From NCBI GenBank assembly GCA_036897095.1, contig JAYMSP010000010.1, positions 62,001-126,000 on the forward strand: a DNA stretch of 64,000 bases. Reading direction: 5' to 3'. The notes under the pieces are model-generated. The model had not been told where the DNA came from and made no database searches. It saw only the letters and a program-made list of their open reading frames with translations. The translations under genes were made by a program, and so were the position numbers. This document shows, piece by piece, positions 47,490-61,809 of this stretch; positions within the stretch are counted from its first letter, which is position 1, and every line of letters begins with the position of its first letter. The stretch is from Plantago elongata. Its lineage: Eukaryota; Streptophyta; Magnoliopsida; Lamiales; Plantaginaceae.

Positions 47490-48727
47490 CATTGCTGATG
47501 ATTTTGATGATTGAATGAATGGATGCTGAATTCTGCTATTGCGTGGGTATCCATTTTCCACCGTGTGTCATGCTATTGCACCCAAGTTCTCTTCTAACAG
47601 AGATTTAATTCAATAGGGATTTAGTGTACTGGAGTGGAGTGGACTGCACTAATTAAGGAACTAAGTTGAAATGAACTGAACTGGATTGAAATGAATTGAA
47701 CATAACTTTTTCAGTTAAATAAAACTCCCAATAGTTTTTTAAGGTTACCATTTTAGTGTGGATCAAATTGGTCAAATCCGATTCAGTTAAATCTCGATCC
47801 GGTAGATTTATGAGTTGAAAGTATATTAACCCGATTTATAAACTTACTTCATTTGTCCGGATATGGGGTAAGATTTTCATTTACTTTTACAGATTACGGT
47901 CAATTAAGTGAGGACTATATAACGTTTTAATAAAATAATATAGTTGATGACTTTATAATTTTTACATATTAAAGGTACTTCTATTACGTCCCACCAAACT
48001 TTTAGAATTCTTTGATATTATGGTAAAAATACGATTTTTAGAAAATGAAAATGCAAACTTTTATTTTAGGAAATGAAAATGCAACTTTTATTTAGGCGTA
48101 AAAGTGGGACATGGAAAACATATCGGAATATGTGAGATGAAAATTTATGTACGGGTCTGAAAGAAATACAAAAAGTTAACATGTAAAAGAGGATGACACC
48201 CATATACATACCGCGAGTAGGTAGCCAGACTGCTCGCTCAAGACTTGTGATATTTTCAATACAACGGCGAATGAGGAAAAATGCTACCTGGATCGTGCAC
48301 CCACAACATGGATGAGCTCATGAGCTATATGCATTTTAGAGGAAACATTACTTCCGTTTCAACAAACTTTATACGAAATTATCCTTCAGGAGGAGTACTC
48401 TTTTATTCCTAGAACTAGAATAGCTTCTAGGAAAGAAACCAACTAGCTCGTTTATCTAGAAAACTGAGAACCATATAAGCCTCGAGAGATGAAAGAGAGA
48501 GAACCAAGTTCATGTTTCTCATTTCTAGAACTAACCAAATATCACGACCACATGTTCACATCACACTTGAGCAACATACTACAACAATTACATTACTTCA
48601 TGATAGCAACAAAAGTAAAAGCTTCTCCATCAAATAGAGAATTAAGATTACAACAAAAAACACTACCGCCTAGTCAAATGTGACATTGGTCTGCGATGAA
48701 GGGACATAGTACAATATACAACTATGC
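47490..48727. other. Spacer between copy B and the membrane-protein gene
   Basis: Contains a weak family A MITE remnant near 47620-47735; otherwise no gene seen. The last 200 bp are probably the 3' UTR of the minus-strand membrane-protein gene. Confidence 0.5.
47620..47735. mobile_element. Harbinger-like MITE, family A, degenerate copy
   Basis: Contains TGAAATGAACTGAACTGGAT and TTTCAGTTAAATAAAAC, the family words in reverse orientation, but the ends pair poorly and the core is short, so this is an old or deleted copy. Confidence 0.4.
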
Positions 48728-49459
48728 TTAATCCTTGTTAATCTTGCCATAATAAGCCTTGAAAGCCTTAGGCAAGTAAAAAGGCAACAAGAAACCAAAC
48801 AAATTAAAGCTCCAAAAGGCCATATTTGCCAAGGCCAAGCCTCTTCCAACGTACAACCTCATCTCATTGCCACCATGATCATCCACACTCACCTGACTGA
48901 ACATCTCACCCCTCACCCAGTCCATAATCGTCAGAACCCGCCTCGCATTGTAAAAAACCGGGACGAGAACCCGAACCGGCTCCGAAAAACTCCCCGCAAA
49001 TATCCCCTCCAGAAACACCTGGCTCGCCAACAAGAACACGTGCGGCACCGCCGCCTTGATACCTTCCTTGTCGCCTTCGAATATCCCTTCGAAAATGTAG
49101 GCTATCGGGAGAAACAGCCCGATCACTGCCCCGAGGAAGACGTAGATGGAGAAAAGGGAGAAAACGGCATTGTTTTCGCCGAAAAGAGGGGGAGTGGGGC
49201 CAGGGGAGTTTGGCGGGAAGGCGAACTTGGAGATGAAGTACATGTAGGCGATGGAGAAGACAACGAAGGCAAAGTCTTCGATGGTTACCATGCCGCTGGC
49301 GGAGAGGATGATGGCGATCGCGAGGACGTTGAGCTGCCGGAAAGTGGAGAAGCCGGTGCGGTGGCGGGAGATTGGTTTCTTGGAGATGGTTTCCGGTTCG
49401 ACGTGCGGTGGCTCTTCTGGGAGACGTATGTCGCTTGTTGGTCCAACTCCACCTGACAT
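48728..49459 (-). CDS. Plant-specific multi-pass membrane protein of unknown function (DUF7733-like)
   Basis: Single-exon gene of 243 residues starting MSGGVGPTSDIRLPEEPPHV. The first 45 residues are hydrophilic. Then come four to five hydrophobic segments: about 46-85 (LNVLAIAIILSASGM and FAFVVFSIAYMYF), 98-125 (VFSLFSIYVFLGAVIGLFLP), 140-160 (VFLLASQVFLEGIF) and 207-230 (ALANMAFWSFNLFGFLLPFY). A basic or charged loop NARRVLTIMDWVRGEMF separates the last two. The protein resembles an uncharacterised land-plant family that I recall as DUF7733; the function is unknown and nothing in the context points to one. The reading frame has GC-rich codons relative to the surrounding spacer, which supports a real gene. 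Confidence 0.82.
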   Translation of the reverse strand: MSGGVGPTSDIRLPEEPPHVEPETISKKPISRHRTGFSTFRQLNVLAIAIILSASGMVTIEDFAFVVFSIAYMYFISKFAFPPNSPGPTPPLFGENNAVFSLFSIYVFLGAVIGLFLPIAYIFEGIFEGDKEGIKAAVPHVFLLASQVFLEGIFAGSFSEPVRVLVPVFYNARRVLTIMDWVRGEMFSQVSVDDHGGNEMRLYVGRGLALANMAFWSFNLFGFLLPFYLPKAFKAYYGKINKD

Positions 49460-49499
49460 TTTTTTTTGGTTTCTTGAACTAGTCTATCAAACTTGATCT

Positions 49500-50514
49500 G
49501 GTGTATTGTTGATGTGAAGAAGAAGATGATGGTCTCGTTAGCTAGGGGAATGTTTTTGGTTCTGAAAGGAAGTAAATTTGGAGAAGAGAATAAATTAGCA
49601 GGATACACGTGGCGTGTGGTGAAGTTAGCACTTGGACTACGTGTCTACTGCCCTGCAAAACCAGCTCAACGTTGCATCTGACATTAGAGGTCATGTATCA
49701 ATCCGAACAACTTCATACAATAAAGCCAATGTGCATTTTAAGTCGTAAGTTATTAAATTCGGCTACAGGTAAGATCGATGTGCAGTTATAAGAACATAAG
49801 CTAAATGCTAGTATCATTCTAAATCACAAAGCCTGTAATTTCATCTATATATGTCTGAAATGTCACCGGAAAATAATTGCCAGGGGTCAACTTGATGATG
49901 ATTAGGTTCAACCTGTCCCTTGACAAGTTGACATGATCAAATCATCAATTATCAATAATCATCTTGACAAACATACACTGTATTAATCTCCCAGTCCTTA
50001 GTGAGGTTCTATCATATAATCATTAATCTCACACACAATATTAGGGTGATCAACATAATACTATATTGGAGCAAACATGGCAGGAGAAAACAAAAATGAT
50101 AGAACGAACTAATTATCAGGAAAACAATTTGGAACAAGCAACTCCAAAAACAGGAGACGTTTTTCTAAACAAAGAATGTTGTTTTCCATAGGTTTCTCAA
50201 CCAATACTGTAGTTTTCATCAATACTGTAACAACTGGGATTTTCTCCGGAACTATATCACAGAGCTGCAGAAGACATTCAGTAGATGTCATACAGCCTTG
50301 ACCAATTCACGAAAATACAGCCCCGAATATCACAGCAATATAACCACTGAGAAATCATGAAAAGAAAAACTATATCCTGTCCAGAAATGTCTAGAGAGGA
50401 TCATACTCCGATTTTGTTGGCTAACACAAGACCACTGGTGAAAACTGGTACCTCTGCTACCACTTAAAAACTTTTTCACTAAACAAACTGTGCATACTGT
50501 TATCTTTCTTCATC
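49500..50514. other. Spacer between the membrane-protein gene and the zinc-finger gene
   Basis: Promoter of the membrane-protein gene on the left and probable 3' UTR of the zinc-finger gene on the right; no gene seen between. Confidence 0.5.
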
Positions 50515-53500
50515 CTATGCTTTTTGTTTCGGTATGTATATAACTTTCTGCTGTTCCTTTTCCAGCTTCTTATTCCTATTTTGCTTCGCCTTACCTTTCT
50601 TACCGACCTTGTTCTCTGCAGTACCAACAACATTGAGCTTCTGGGTATATGATGCTCGGGAGTCTGCTGATTGGTCAGGCTCAATGGAACCGCCAGGCGC
50701 AGGTGGTGGGGAGAGCACTAGCTTCACATGGTCTCCCGAAATAGCTTCATTCCACCCTGCACTCAGTAATATAATGATTTGTGTCACATATATAAAATGA
50801 ACATTATGAACAATAAACATATCAGAAGCAATATGCTTGACCAAAACAAGTTTATCTAGACATTGTGGTCGCTATTCATGACATCAACAGGAAAGTTGCA
50901 ATGAATGCCTCCCCACCTGCATATAATATTATCTTGGAGTACAAGATAAATATGTTTCACAGGGAAATGCAAGTGGGGCATGGAATTTTTCCACATACGC
51001 ATGCTACCATAAATGCGATGAAATTCAACCACAAGGGACATGATTTATCTATAAAAACAAGTATAGGAAGAACTTTTGAGCAAAGTATGAGAGACATACT
51101 TCTTGCTAAAAATTCTTGGGCAGTTTTGCTGCAAAATGGCAAATTTCCTTGTTTGACATCTCCATCTGACAGTACAAGATGCTCTACCGCATTACCAAAG
51201 TCATTGTTGGTGTGCTCTGACAGCACACAATTTTCTGCGGACAAACACTGGTCACGAGCCTCATCCAAAACAGCACCTCCTTCCAAATCCTTGTTATCCT
51301 TATCAGCTTTATTTCCACCGCGGCTCACAGGCCTCCATTGCTTAGAAGCCACCCGTTTAGGAGCAGGACGAAGAGAATCAGCCCTGGTTGGCTTTTCTAC
51401 AACATTCTTCTCTTGCTTTGAAACACAGCTTTTCAGTACAATAGGAATAGACCCGATCATCACCTGCTCGCACTCAGTCTCTTCGAAATGTGGAGTGATT
51501 TCCTCCTCTAAAGCAGGTGGCTTTAACTCGGTCTCTTTGATCTGTGGAGTGGCTTCTTCCTCTAAAGCGGGTAGCTTTAACTCGGTCTCTTTAATCTGTA
51601 GAGTGGTTTCTTCCACTAAAGCAGGTGGTACCAACTCGGCCTCTTTGATCTCTGGAGTGAATTCTTCCTCTATAGCAGGTGGCTTCAACTCGGTCTCTTC
51701 AATCTCTGGAGTAACTTCTTCCTCTAAAGCTGGTGTCTTCAACTCGGTCTCTTCGATCTGTGGAGTGGTTTCTTCCTCTAAAGCTGATGTCATCAACTCT
51801 GGCTGTTCAATCTGTGGAGTGGTTCCTTTCTCTAAAACTGGTGGCTTCAAGCTGTTTGCATCATTCTCAACTTTGTATTTCTTTGTCCAGACTCGGATTC
51901 CGATTCCGTTCTTTTGAGCCCAGTTTCTAGACGGGCCTTGCTGTAATGCTATTTCCCGTTTAAACATATGATGATTTTGTCCTAGTCCGGATCTGCCTCT
52001 ACCCATCCGTTGTGACTTTGGAACTTGCCAGCGGTTGTTGGCAAACTGTCTAGACCCAGTTGTAATTTGGGGTTCAATGGTCTCAGTATCATCTTGACTA
52101 ATATGCTGAACCTGTGCTTCAATGTCTGTGTCTGATTCAAATTGCAAGGATTCCAATAAAGAATCTTGATTTGAGGATGTATTGGGTGAACTAGAAGCGA
52201 GATCAAGAGGGAATGAAAGATCACAAATTCCAGCAGAGACTGGGGCATCCAACGAATCAACTACATTGGCCACTTCATAGTTGTCATAAATCTCCTTCCC
52301 TCTGTGTTCCTTCCGACGAAGCTTTTCCTGTCTTTTCTTCTCCGAAATGTCTGCTTTCCTAGATGCATATCAAGACAAATTATCAGAGAAGGGGAAAAAA
52401 CAAACTCAGAGAGAAAATATTGGACATACCCATCATCGTCTCTCAAAAATCGAATTATTCAGCTCTCGAAATAAAGACTTCGATTGATTTAAAAAACCAT
52501 ATTTGAACATGAGTTTATTGTAGTGAAGAAAAAGGTCATTTAGCAATCTAATTATGGATATGGAAGACCGTTGTGCATACCACCTATCCCCACAGATCTC
52601 ACCAACCACCACACACACACACACACACACCCACACTTACACCCCTAATAGGGGTACTTAAATTGATAACATATGATTATAAGCGTAGAAAAATGAAGAG
52701 CTTCACAATTGGTAGAATGTATGATAAAGCTAAACCTCATCTTATTGAAGGGTTAGCATGGGTCTCTATAATTGATGTAACAGTGAAACCGATATGACGA
52801 TATCCCGAACATTAAATCTACCTAGATATGTATGCAATTGCTACAAGAATAGACATAACCTAAATATGCAAGCAACTGTTCTAGAGTTAACTACCTTTTC
52901 TCAGCTTCCACCTCTTCCACAAGTAGCTTCTGGCATCTTAAAGCTTCAGCATCTTTTTCAGCAAAACATGCTTTTACCTGGTTACAAATAGAAATAACTT
53001 GTCAGGTCAGTTACTTAGAAGTTAGAACATAAGATGAAACTTGACAGTATCTCCCAGGTCCAGTAATGCCAAAGAAGAAAGGACTAAGAAAAATAAGTTA
53101 TCTGTTAAAGATGAATATTTAGAACACTATTGCTTTAACCAATGAGGTCCCAGAGTATGTTTAGTGAAAGTGAAAGACCAGAAAAGTCCATTTGACCCTC
53201 TTTATGCTTCTTGCTCCCAACACACATAAATTGGCAGGTACTAAGAGCTAAACATAGTCATGGCTGAATAAGAGATAGAAGTGAATACCAGCTGCAGTTC
53301 AAAAAGGAAGCCAGTACTAGCAACCAAGTTCTTCAAGTCCAAGAGATTAACAGATTCTCCCTTAAAAATATGTTTCGCCACGGACTCGGCTGCGCCAGCA
53401 CCTAAAAATGTTCCCTCGGCAGCAGTATCAAGGATCCTAAACAATTCATATGATTTTGGTAGTCCAGAATGCCTTGTTTTAATAATTTCCTGAAAATAAA

Positions 53501-55707
53501 GGAATATATGAAAATAAAGGCTACGATAGCATTAACAGGCGGGGATTATTTCGCTTGGTGGTGCTATGAACTAATAACAAGGCGCTGCTCACCAAAAGAG
53601 TAGATCCGGCCTTCACCAAAGGCTCCGCAACGGACCAAATCGCTGTTGTTCGGAGAGAGGAAGCCAAAGCATCAGTAATTTTTTGTCCAGGAACTTCCTG
53701 AAGAGAAAAATGCAAATACACATCATATTTAAATCTGCATATAACTCAAAACAACAAGATTTGAATAACACCTATTTCATAATTAACTACGAGATAAGTA
53801 CTGTTATATCGTTGGAAAAAGTCCTTGCTACATATAGTTACAATGAATTGGATTGAACAGAAATATGGACCAACCTTTTATAAAATTAGGTAGCAAGCAA
53901 TAGTATTTAAAAAAAAAAATTTATCCACAATCCAAATGCCTGGATGGTGATTTATAAACATAAAAATGCATAAAGAGAATAAATAAGGATTCACACAGCT
54001 CACCCTGCTTAAACAGTACTATGTCCACATTATAATAGTACAGCACGGGACGAGTAACTCCCTTGACAGAGAGTCTTTAGATATTAGGTTGCACTTAATT
54101 TAAATTATAATGAAACAAATAAGAATGGCATTTAAGATCACCTTTATCATCAAACCCTTAAACGACAACAACTCTTCAGCTTCCTCCCATGATAGCTGCA
54201 ATCCAAACAGCAATTATAGTCAGGAACACAATGGAGAAGGTGGCAACATAGTACATGCGAAAGGAGTCTGATTACCTTGTCCCAAAATGCAGCCAATGTG
54301 TCCCTGCTTATGCGACACTCCTACACATGCACACAATTATGAGAAATTATAGATCACAGCAATATAAAAAAAAATATTAAACTTGAGACTGAAGACCATC
54401 ATAATATCAATTCAATCATCGACAAAAAAATCAATGTGTGCTTATGAAGCATCAACAGCTAAATACCGTATTGGCATTTAAAACTCGACTATGCACTCTA
54501 ATATGTCTCCGGTAGTTAATTGGTGAACAGAACTGCTGGGTACACTTCCCGCATTTCAGCATCTCAACTCTTGCAGTCAAAAATGGCCAGCCGTGGAGAT
54601 CTGATATAAAATTTAGAAGATCAAGTAGACATTCATTTACAGAATTTAAGTATGTACATATTTCTACTCTACAGATGGAGTAATAGCATATAGATAAACC
54701 AATGAACATCAAAATCCGATCTGCAAGGCAAAAAAAAATAGCACAAATTTTTTTACACATTATTACACTCAAATACATGTCAGACAACCTATATAGGATC
54801 CAAGAGGAACATGGGAAATACTTATAGCTAAGAATACATGCTGAAACCATGAAAAACCATTTCACTAAATCACAACTTGGTAAAAGAAATTCCAATTCTC
54901 TCTAACCCGTGATCGTGATTTAATCGTTAGCCACCAAAAGAATGGAGCTACAGATGCCAAAATGAAAAGGTTTCCAGAAATAACTAAAGTGGACAGGGTG
55001 AGGTGTGAGTGGCTGTGGTCAAATGAACGGAGGCTTGGCATGTAAAGTGAAGTAATGAGAATAAATATCACAAGATTTTACGTTGAGGTCGATATAAGAG
55101 AGCCCTAGATTGCCTCTTTCAAGGGCTACCTACTATGGGCTTTGGCGCGTAGACCAACTGATGAGAGCTGCAAAAATATCTATTGGGCCTTAGCTACGGC
55201 ACAATTAACGGAAATAATCGTGTTCACATGTGTACATTGACAGAATTCTGGTTTAGTTTTGCAATCTAAGTAGATATAGTCGTGCCCCATATCAATGATC
55301 CATTTAGCACGTTCATAAGTTCCACTACATGGGTCATTCCTTTTCAGCCCCTCACTGATTGCTATATTCAGATGGAAAGAAAGTTTTTGAACAACAAAAT
55401 GAAACGGTTACAGCATAAGATACAAACCATCCTTAGTTACTTCAACAAATACTATGGGCATCATGACTTAAATCAAAATATAATGTGAACCTGGTTGGTC
55501 CAAGCCATTAAGAAGCTGAATCCATTGTACTGGACTATCGCTAGTTGTTGAGAAAGGGAGAAGATGATCCCTGCCGCTAGCTCTTGAGAAAGGGATAAGA
55601 TGATCCCTGCCGATAGCTTGTTTGATCAACGTTTCGAGGGTATCCGACCCTTCTTCTGGTATCATTGAACTGAGAGCTCCACCTGTGCTGAGAGTCCCAA
55701 CAGGCAT
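50515..55707 (-). CDS. C2H2 zinc-finger protein, NST1-like, with coding minisatellite
   Basis: Nine coding exons on the minus strand (55707-55491, 54600-54467, 54320-54276, 54195-54142, 53697-53593, 53489-53289, 52977-52895, 52358-51100, 50756-50515) give 779 residues, all GT-AG and in frame. Residues 73-109 hold one C2H2 finger: C89-x2-C92-x12-H105-x3-H109, ending INYRRHIRVH. Next come WDKLSWEEAEELLS, AEGTFLGAGAAESVAKHIF and KDAEALRCQKLLVEE. Around residues 270-310 is a basic, coiled-coil-prone stretch (EKKRQEKLRRKEHRGKE). Residues 450-575 are seven 18-residue repeats. The end is RRWNEAISGDHVKLVL plus a Lys-rich tail. This architecture matches plant proteins labelled 'stress response NST1-like', which have no established function; one finger plus a basic region suggests nucleic-acid or protein binding, probably nuclear. 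Confidence 0.85.
51473..51850 (-). repeat. Seven-copy 54-bp coding minisatellite
   Basis: Exactly 378 bp, equal to 7 x 54. Each unit encodes an 18-residue variant of LKPPALEEETTPQIEETE, acidic with a TPQI/TPEI core. Units differ at several codons, so the array is not brand new. The same array keeps the antisense strand open for 350 codons, which explains a long plus-strand frame that is not a gene. Confidence 0.95.
52610..52630 (+). repeat. CA microsatellite in intron 7 of the zinc-finger gene
   Basis: About ten AC units between exons ending at 52895 and starting at 52358; likely length-polymorphic. Confidence 0.85.
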
Positions 55708-55719
55708 AGCCTTGCAACT

Positions 55720-57200
55720 TCCAATGGCGAAGATCTTAGATAAGAAACCAATTTAAAATCAGAAACATAGGCAAACATTCTGAGAAATTAATTGAACTTA
55801 ATAGAAGCATCCATATTATAGGTAATAGCATATTTTACAAATAGACTACATTTTATTATGGACGAGTCATAGTTTTATAGACATATTTGTTCACAGATGT
55901 ACGTACAAAAGTATCGACTATGATTGATGATTACTACTTACAAAGGAGTTAAGAGTTATCTGTGCACGTATTATTCATACAGCAGCTCTCAGTACTTCAG
56001 CAGCAATATGTGATATAAAAAAATAGTAGTTACACGCTGTGCATAAAAATCTCAAATAGCCTTCCAAGTTTTGTCCTGCTACCAGAGTAGAACAGCTTAT
56101 GTTCTTTAGTTTATCTTCTGTCAACTATTGCATGCATCATTCAATAGATCTGTTAATGTGAAAAGAAAAAAATTAAAGAGACGTAAAACCAGATACATGT
56201 CCTTTTCACGCACGTAATCCATCCACTCCGACACATGAATTTCCATTTACATTTATTCAAAAGTTAGCCCAAGATCGTCCAGTATATAATAAGTAGATAT
56301 GATTTCCATAACTGCATAAACTCCCATAAATACTATCTAGCATCCCAAAAGCCTCGTCTAAAACCTTTCTGCACTAAGCACGTGAGCTAATACCTTCTTT
56401 TCTTGTTTGCATTTAAAGGGGCACCAAAATCATTTATTTATACGCGCCTCACATCCGCACATCGTAAAATCACACCTCAAACCGCAGGGGGGGAGGAGGA
56501 GGAGGAGGAGGAAGGAGGAAAGCATATACCTTAAAACATCTAAATCAAGTAATCAACAACTGATTCTACGTGCACAACCTCAAAACCTTGTAAGTAACAA
56601 CTTTAGATTCCTATAAACTAAGCTAAACGCTTCGCTTGCATTTCAAAAGACACCAAAATCATTTAATTATACGCGCCTCACATCTCGAAATCACACCTCG
56701 AACCGCGGATAAACAAGCAAATATACTTACATACACCTTGAAAGATCTCAATCTGTTAATCAAGTAATTAACAACCGGTTCTACGTGCACAAATGCTAAC
56801 TCTATATTCCTTTAAAACTCAGCTAACAACAGATCCAGTTTTGCATGGATTACAATTCCAACACCATTACACAGAAATAAACATTTCTTCACAATTCGCA
56901 TAAAGTAGAATCAATCAATCACCTGGCAAAAGCAAAAACATCACTGACATAACTCAGAAGGATCACTGACAAATGCCGAATCGATTATCACCGTTAATGC
57001 TATAAGTGAACAGGAATGTAAATTGCGAAAGCAAAAACCGTAATTAGGGTTTGAGGAAAATGATCTACGATGAAACGTTATTAACAAGTGAGCTCACTGA
57101 CCGCAGAGAGATCGGCGATTGATCGTATAACCGTCGTAGCGATACAGGTCGAGTGCAGAGAAAGAGCAGAAGAGACGGCGAATTTGCCAAATCCTTGGAG
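55720..57200 (-). promoter_or_regulatory. 5' leader region of the zinc-finger gene
   Basis: Between the ATG at 55707 and the presumed transcription start near 57200. The leader probably has an untranslated exon around 57095-57200 followed by a long intron, whose donor I cannot place with certainty. A GGA-repeat tract lies at 56487-56519, and 56410-56640 shares words such as ACGCGCCTCACATC with 56650-56800, indicating a short local duplication. Confidence 0.5.
56487..56519 (+). repeat. GGA-rich microsatellite
   Basis: G7 followed by repeated GGA units; purine-only stretch in the leader region of the zinc-finger gene (CT-rich on its sense strand). Confidence 0.8.
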
Positions 57201-57227
57201 AGAGAAAAATCAGGGAGGGTATTACAG

Positions 57228-57235
57228 TATATATA
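57228..57235 (-). promoter_or_regulatory. TATA box of the zinc-finger gene
   Basis: TATATATA (CTATATATACTG on the minus strand) lies 30 bases before a sequence typical of a leader start and in the proper orientation for the gene that ends at 50515. Confidence 0.5.
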
Positions 57236-57299
57236 GATTGAAAAGGAAGAAGGTGAAGAGAAAAGGAGAGTGATGAAAAGCAAAGAGAATGAATGAGAA

Positions 57300-58383
57300 A
57301 AAGGAAATTAAAACAAGAGTTTTTTTTTTTTTTCTTTTCTAGAATATTATCAAAATTGAGGAACCCTTCTGTAAATGTAAATGGATTTTGTTGGTCAAGG
57401 TATGTGGTGTTACTTGTTTGAAAAGGTATGTAATGTTATGCCGATTTTTGTCAATATGGTTGACGATACAGATGATGGGAGTGTTGTAGTTTATTTACGA
57501 GTTATAGTTCATTAATTCATACTTTGAGTTTAAGGTTGGGGAATATGCAGAAGGAAATAAATTTATGGGAAGAAATTCATTAAACTGAATGGAGGAATGT
57601 TGGATAGCGATGTGTAGGTCGAGTTGAAGAGTTGTATTCGTTGAATAACCTGAAATAATTATAAGTGGAGTAAAGAACGATTAATTGTAGTAGTTCAAAA
57701 CGAGAGATATAAGCAACTCATGAATGAATTGCAAATTTGATTGTTAGATATGTGTAATGTCCCGAAAACTACACTAATTCATAAATTGATAAAGGAGTTG
57801 AATCAACGACGAATAGATAGATTTCTTACTAGACGATTCCTCATTCAAGAACACTACATTTGAAAATATAAACAAGGACCAACGATGATATTCTTATGAC
57901 TCGCCGACACATTTGTTCATTGAAATGATATTGTTGAAACTCTGGATGGATCTGATGAGGTTGGTCAGTGTAGGTCTCTTGTGCATGCTTACTGGGAATA
58001 TTGAGGTCTCTTCGGTGAATACTGGCTACTTGGCTATCTGACGGACTACAAGTTCACCTATGCAACTTTTCATGAGTGAGATTGCTAGTTTAGAATCCAT
58101 TGAGTATGACACTAGTGATGATCATACACGTATGTATACTATAGGCACAACCATATTCACCAAACCCCATGATATGATGAGATAGGTCCTCCCCCTGGGA
58201 AGATGATGAGCTATAAATGTACAGAATATTAATCGTCATTTCTTTTTTTTTCTTTTATCATGATTAAGAACGAATAAATATTGAACAAAAATATAATTTT
58301 ATCCCATGATAATGCAAATATGCAAGGAAAGATGTGAATTTTGTACAGCTTGTGAATTTATATGACGTGCCACAAGTTCATAA
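57300..58383. other. Intergenic region
   Basis: AT-rich spacer; no coding similarity seen despite a few short open stretches around 57900-58100. Confidence 0.5.
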
Positions 58384-58984
58384 CAGGGCCGGTCTAAAGA
58401 TTTAGAGGTCCCACGCAAAATTTTAAAGTTGATTTAAACTTATAGAATAAAATAAAAAATGATAAAATATTTTATACAAAATTCGAAAGGTTTCTAATAA
58501 AATTATTGTATAAGTTTCTAATAAAATAATATACTTCATCCGTCCGAATTTCATCTTCCCGTATATCATTTTGGTCCGTCACAACTTATCTTCTTATCCA
58601 TTAAATAAAAAATATATCTCCTAATGTATACTCTATCACTCATTCTTTCTTTATTTTTTTCTCTACTTATTATCATATCTCCTACTTTAATATTTTTCTC
58701 TTAAAACTTATGTCAGATCCACGAAAAGATGAATTTTGGACGGAAGGAATACAAAATATAACTTTAAAAATATAATATTGCAAGTATTATTTGAAAAAAA
58801 ATTACATTGTATGAATTGTTCATAAAATACTTCTATTCATATTTGTAATTTCCTATTGCTAATATTATATTAATTTTCATACTTTTTAAGTTTTAACTCA
58901 CTATTGTTACCATGATATTAATTTAATGATCTCAAAAAATTAAGGTCCGATGCAGGTGAATATACCATGCTTAAGTCCGTCCCT
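58384..58984. mobile_element. hAT-like non-autonomous element carrying a nested Stowaway MITE
   Basis: Left end CAGGGCCGGTCTAAAG and right end read backwards CAGGGACGGACTTAAG pair as CAGGG-type terminal repeats, characteristic of hAT transposons. Flanking octamers (GTTCATAA and GTCCAAGG) agree at only half their positions, so the target duplication has eroded or my ends are off. No transposase. The Stowaway at 58534-58749 lies inside. Confidence 0.5.
58534..58749. mobile_element. Stowaway (Tc1/mariner) MITE
   Basis: 216-bp element. Left end CTTCATCCGTCCGAATTTCA and right end read backwards TTCCTTCCGTCCAAAATTCA match the widespread plant Stowaway terminus (CTCCCTCCGTCC type). TA flanks both sides (58532-58533 and 58750-58751), the expected target duplication. 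AT-rich interior, non-coding. Confidence 0.9.
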
Positions 58985-58989
58985 GGTCC

Positions 58990-59457
58990 AAGGACGAATT
59001 TGCTCCTATCTTTGGCAAATTATGGCTTGCTAAACCATTGTCCTCTTTGTCCGGATGGAATAATCGTAAAATACTTGATTTCTCTAAATTATAGAAGTAC
59101 TAAATTTCGTCAATTAATGAACTTGCAACTTAAAATTGGCAGTAACTCAGAGAATCTCAAAGTATGAAATCATTCAGAGGATCTAAGAAGAACGATTTTG
59201 CCCTTGTGACTAACAAAATTACATTTCTCGTGTCCCACTCTAACAAGCAACTACCATCAATAACTATGCTTATTAAAAATTTAAATAAGTCACTTGAGCA
59301 TAAAAATAAGTAATGTAACAACTGGTGTTACCAGTGCCTCGAGCAAAAATGCCACAAATTTGTCATTTGTAATCTAACAATGAATCAAAACACAATGACC
59401 AAAGGGCCAGAGATTATGGTGTTTATTGTTTAGTCAGGAAAGAATGAAACTCTTTTG
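58990..59457. other. Spacer and 3' region of the adenylate kinase gene
   Basis: No gene seen; the portion close to 59457 is the likely 3' UTR of the minus-strand adenylate kinase gene. Confidence 0.5.
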
Positions 59458-61799
<2,342 letters not shown>

Positions 61800-61809
61800 A
61801 GTCTGCAAA

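Noticed and set aside
50865-51917. 350-codon open frame on the plus strand
   Set aside because: It is antisense to the largest exon of the zinc-finger gene and is kept open by the 54-bp array; the translated text is low-complexity and unlike any known protein.
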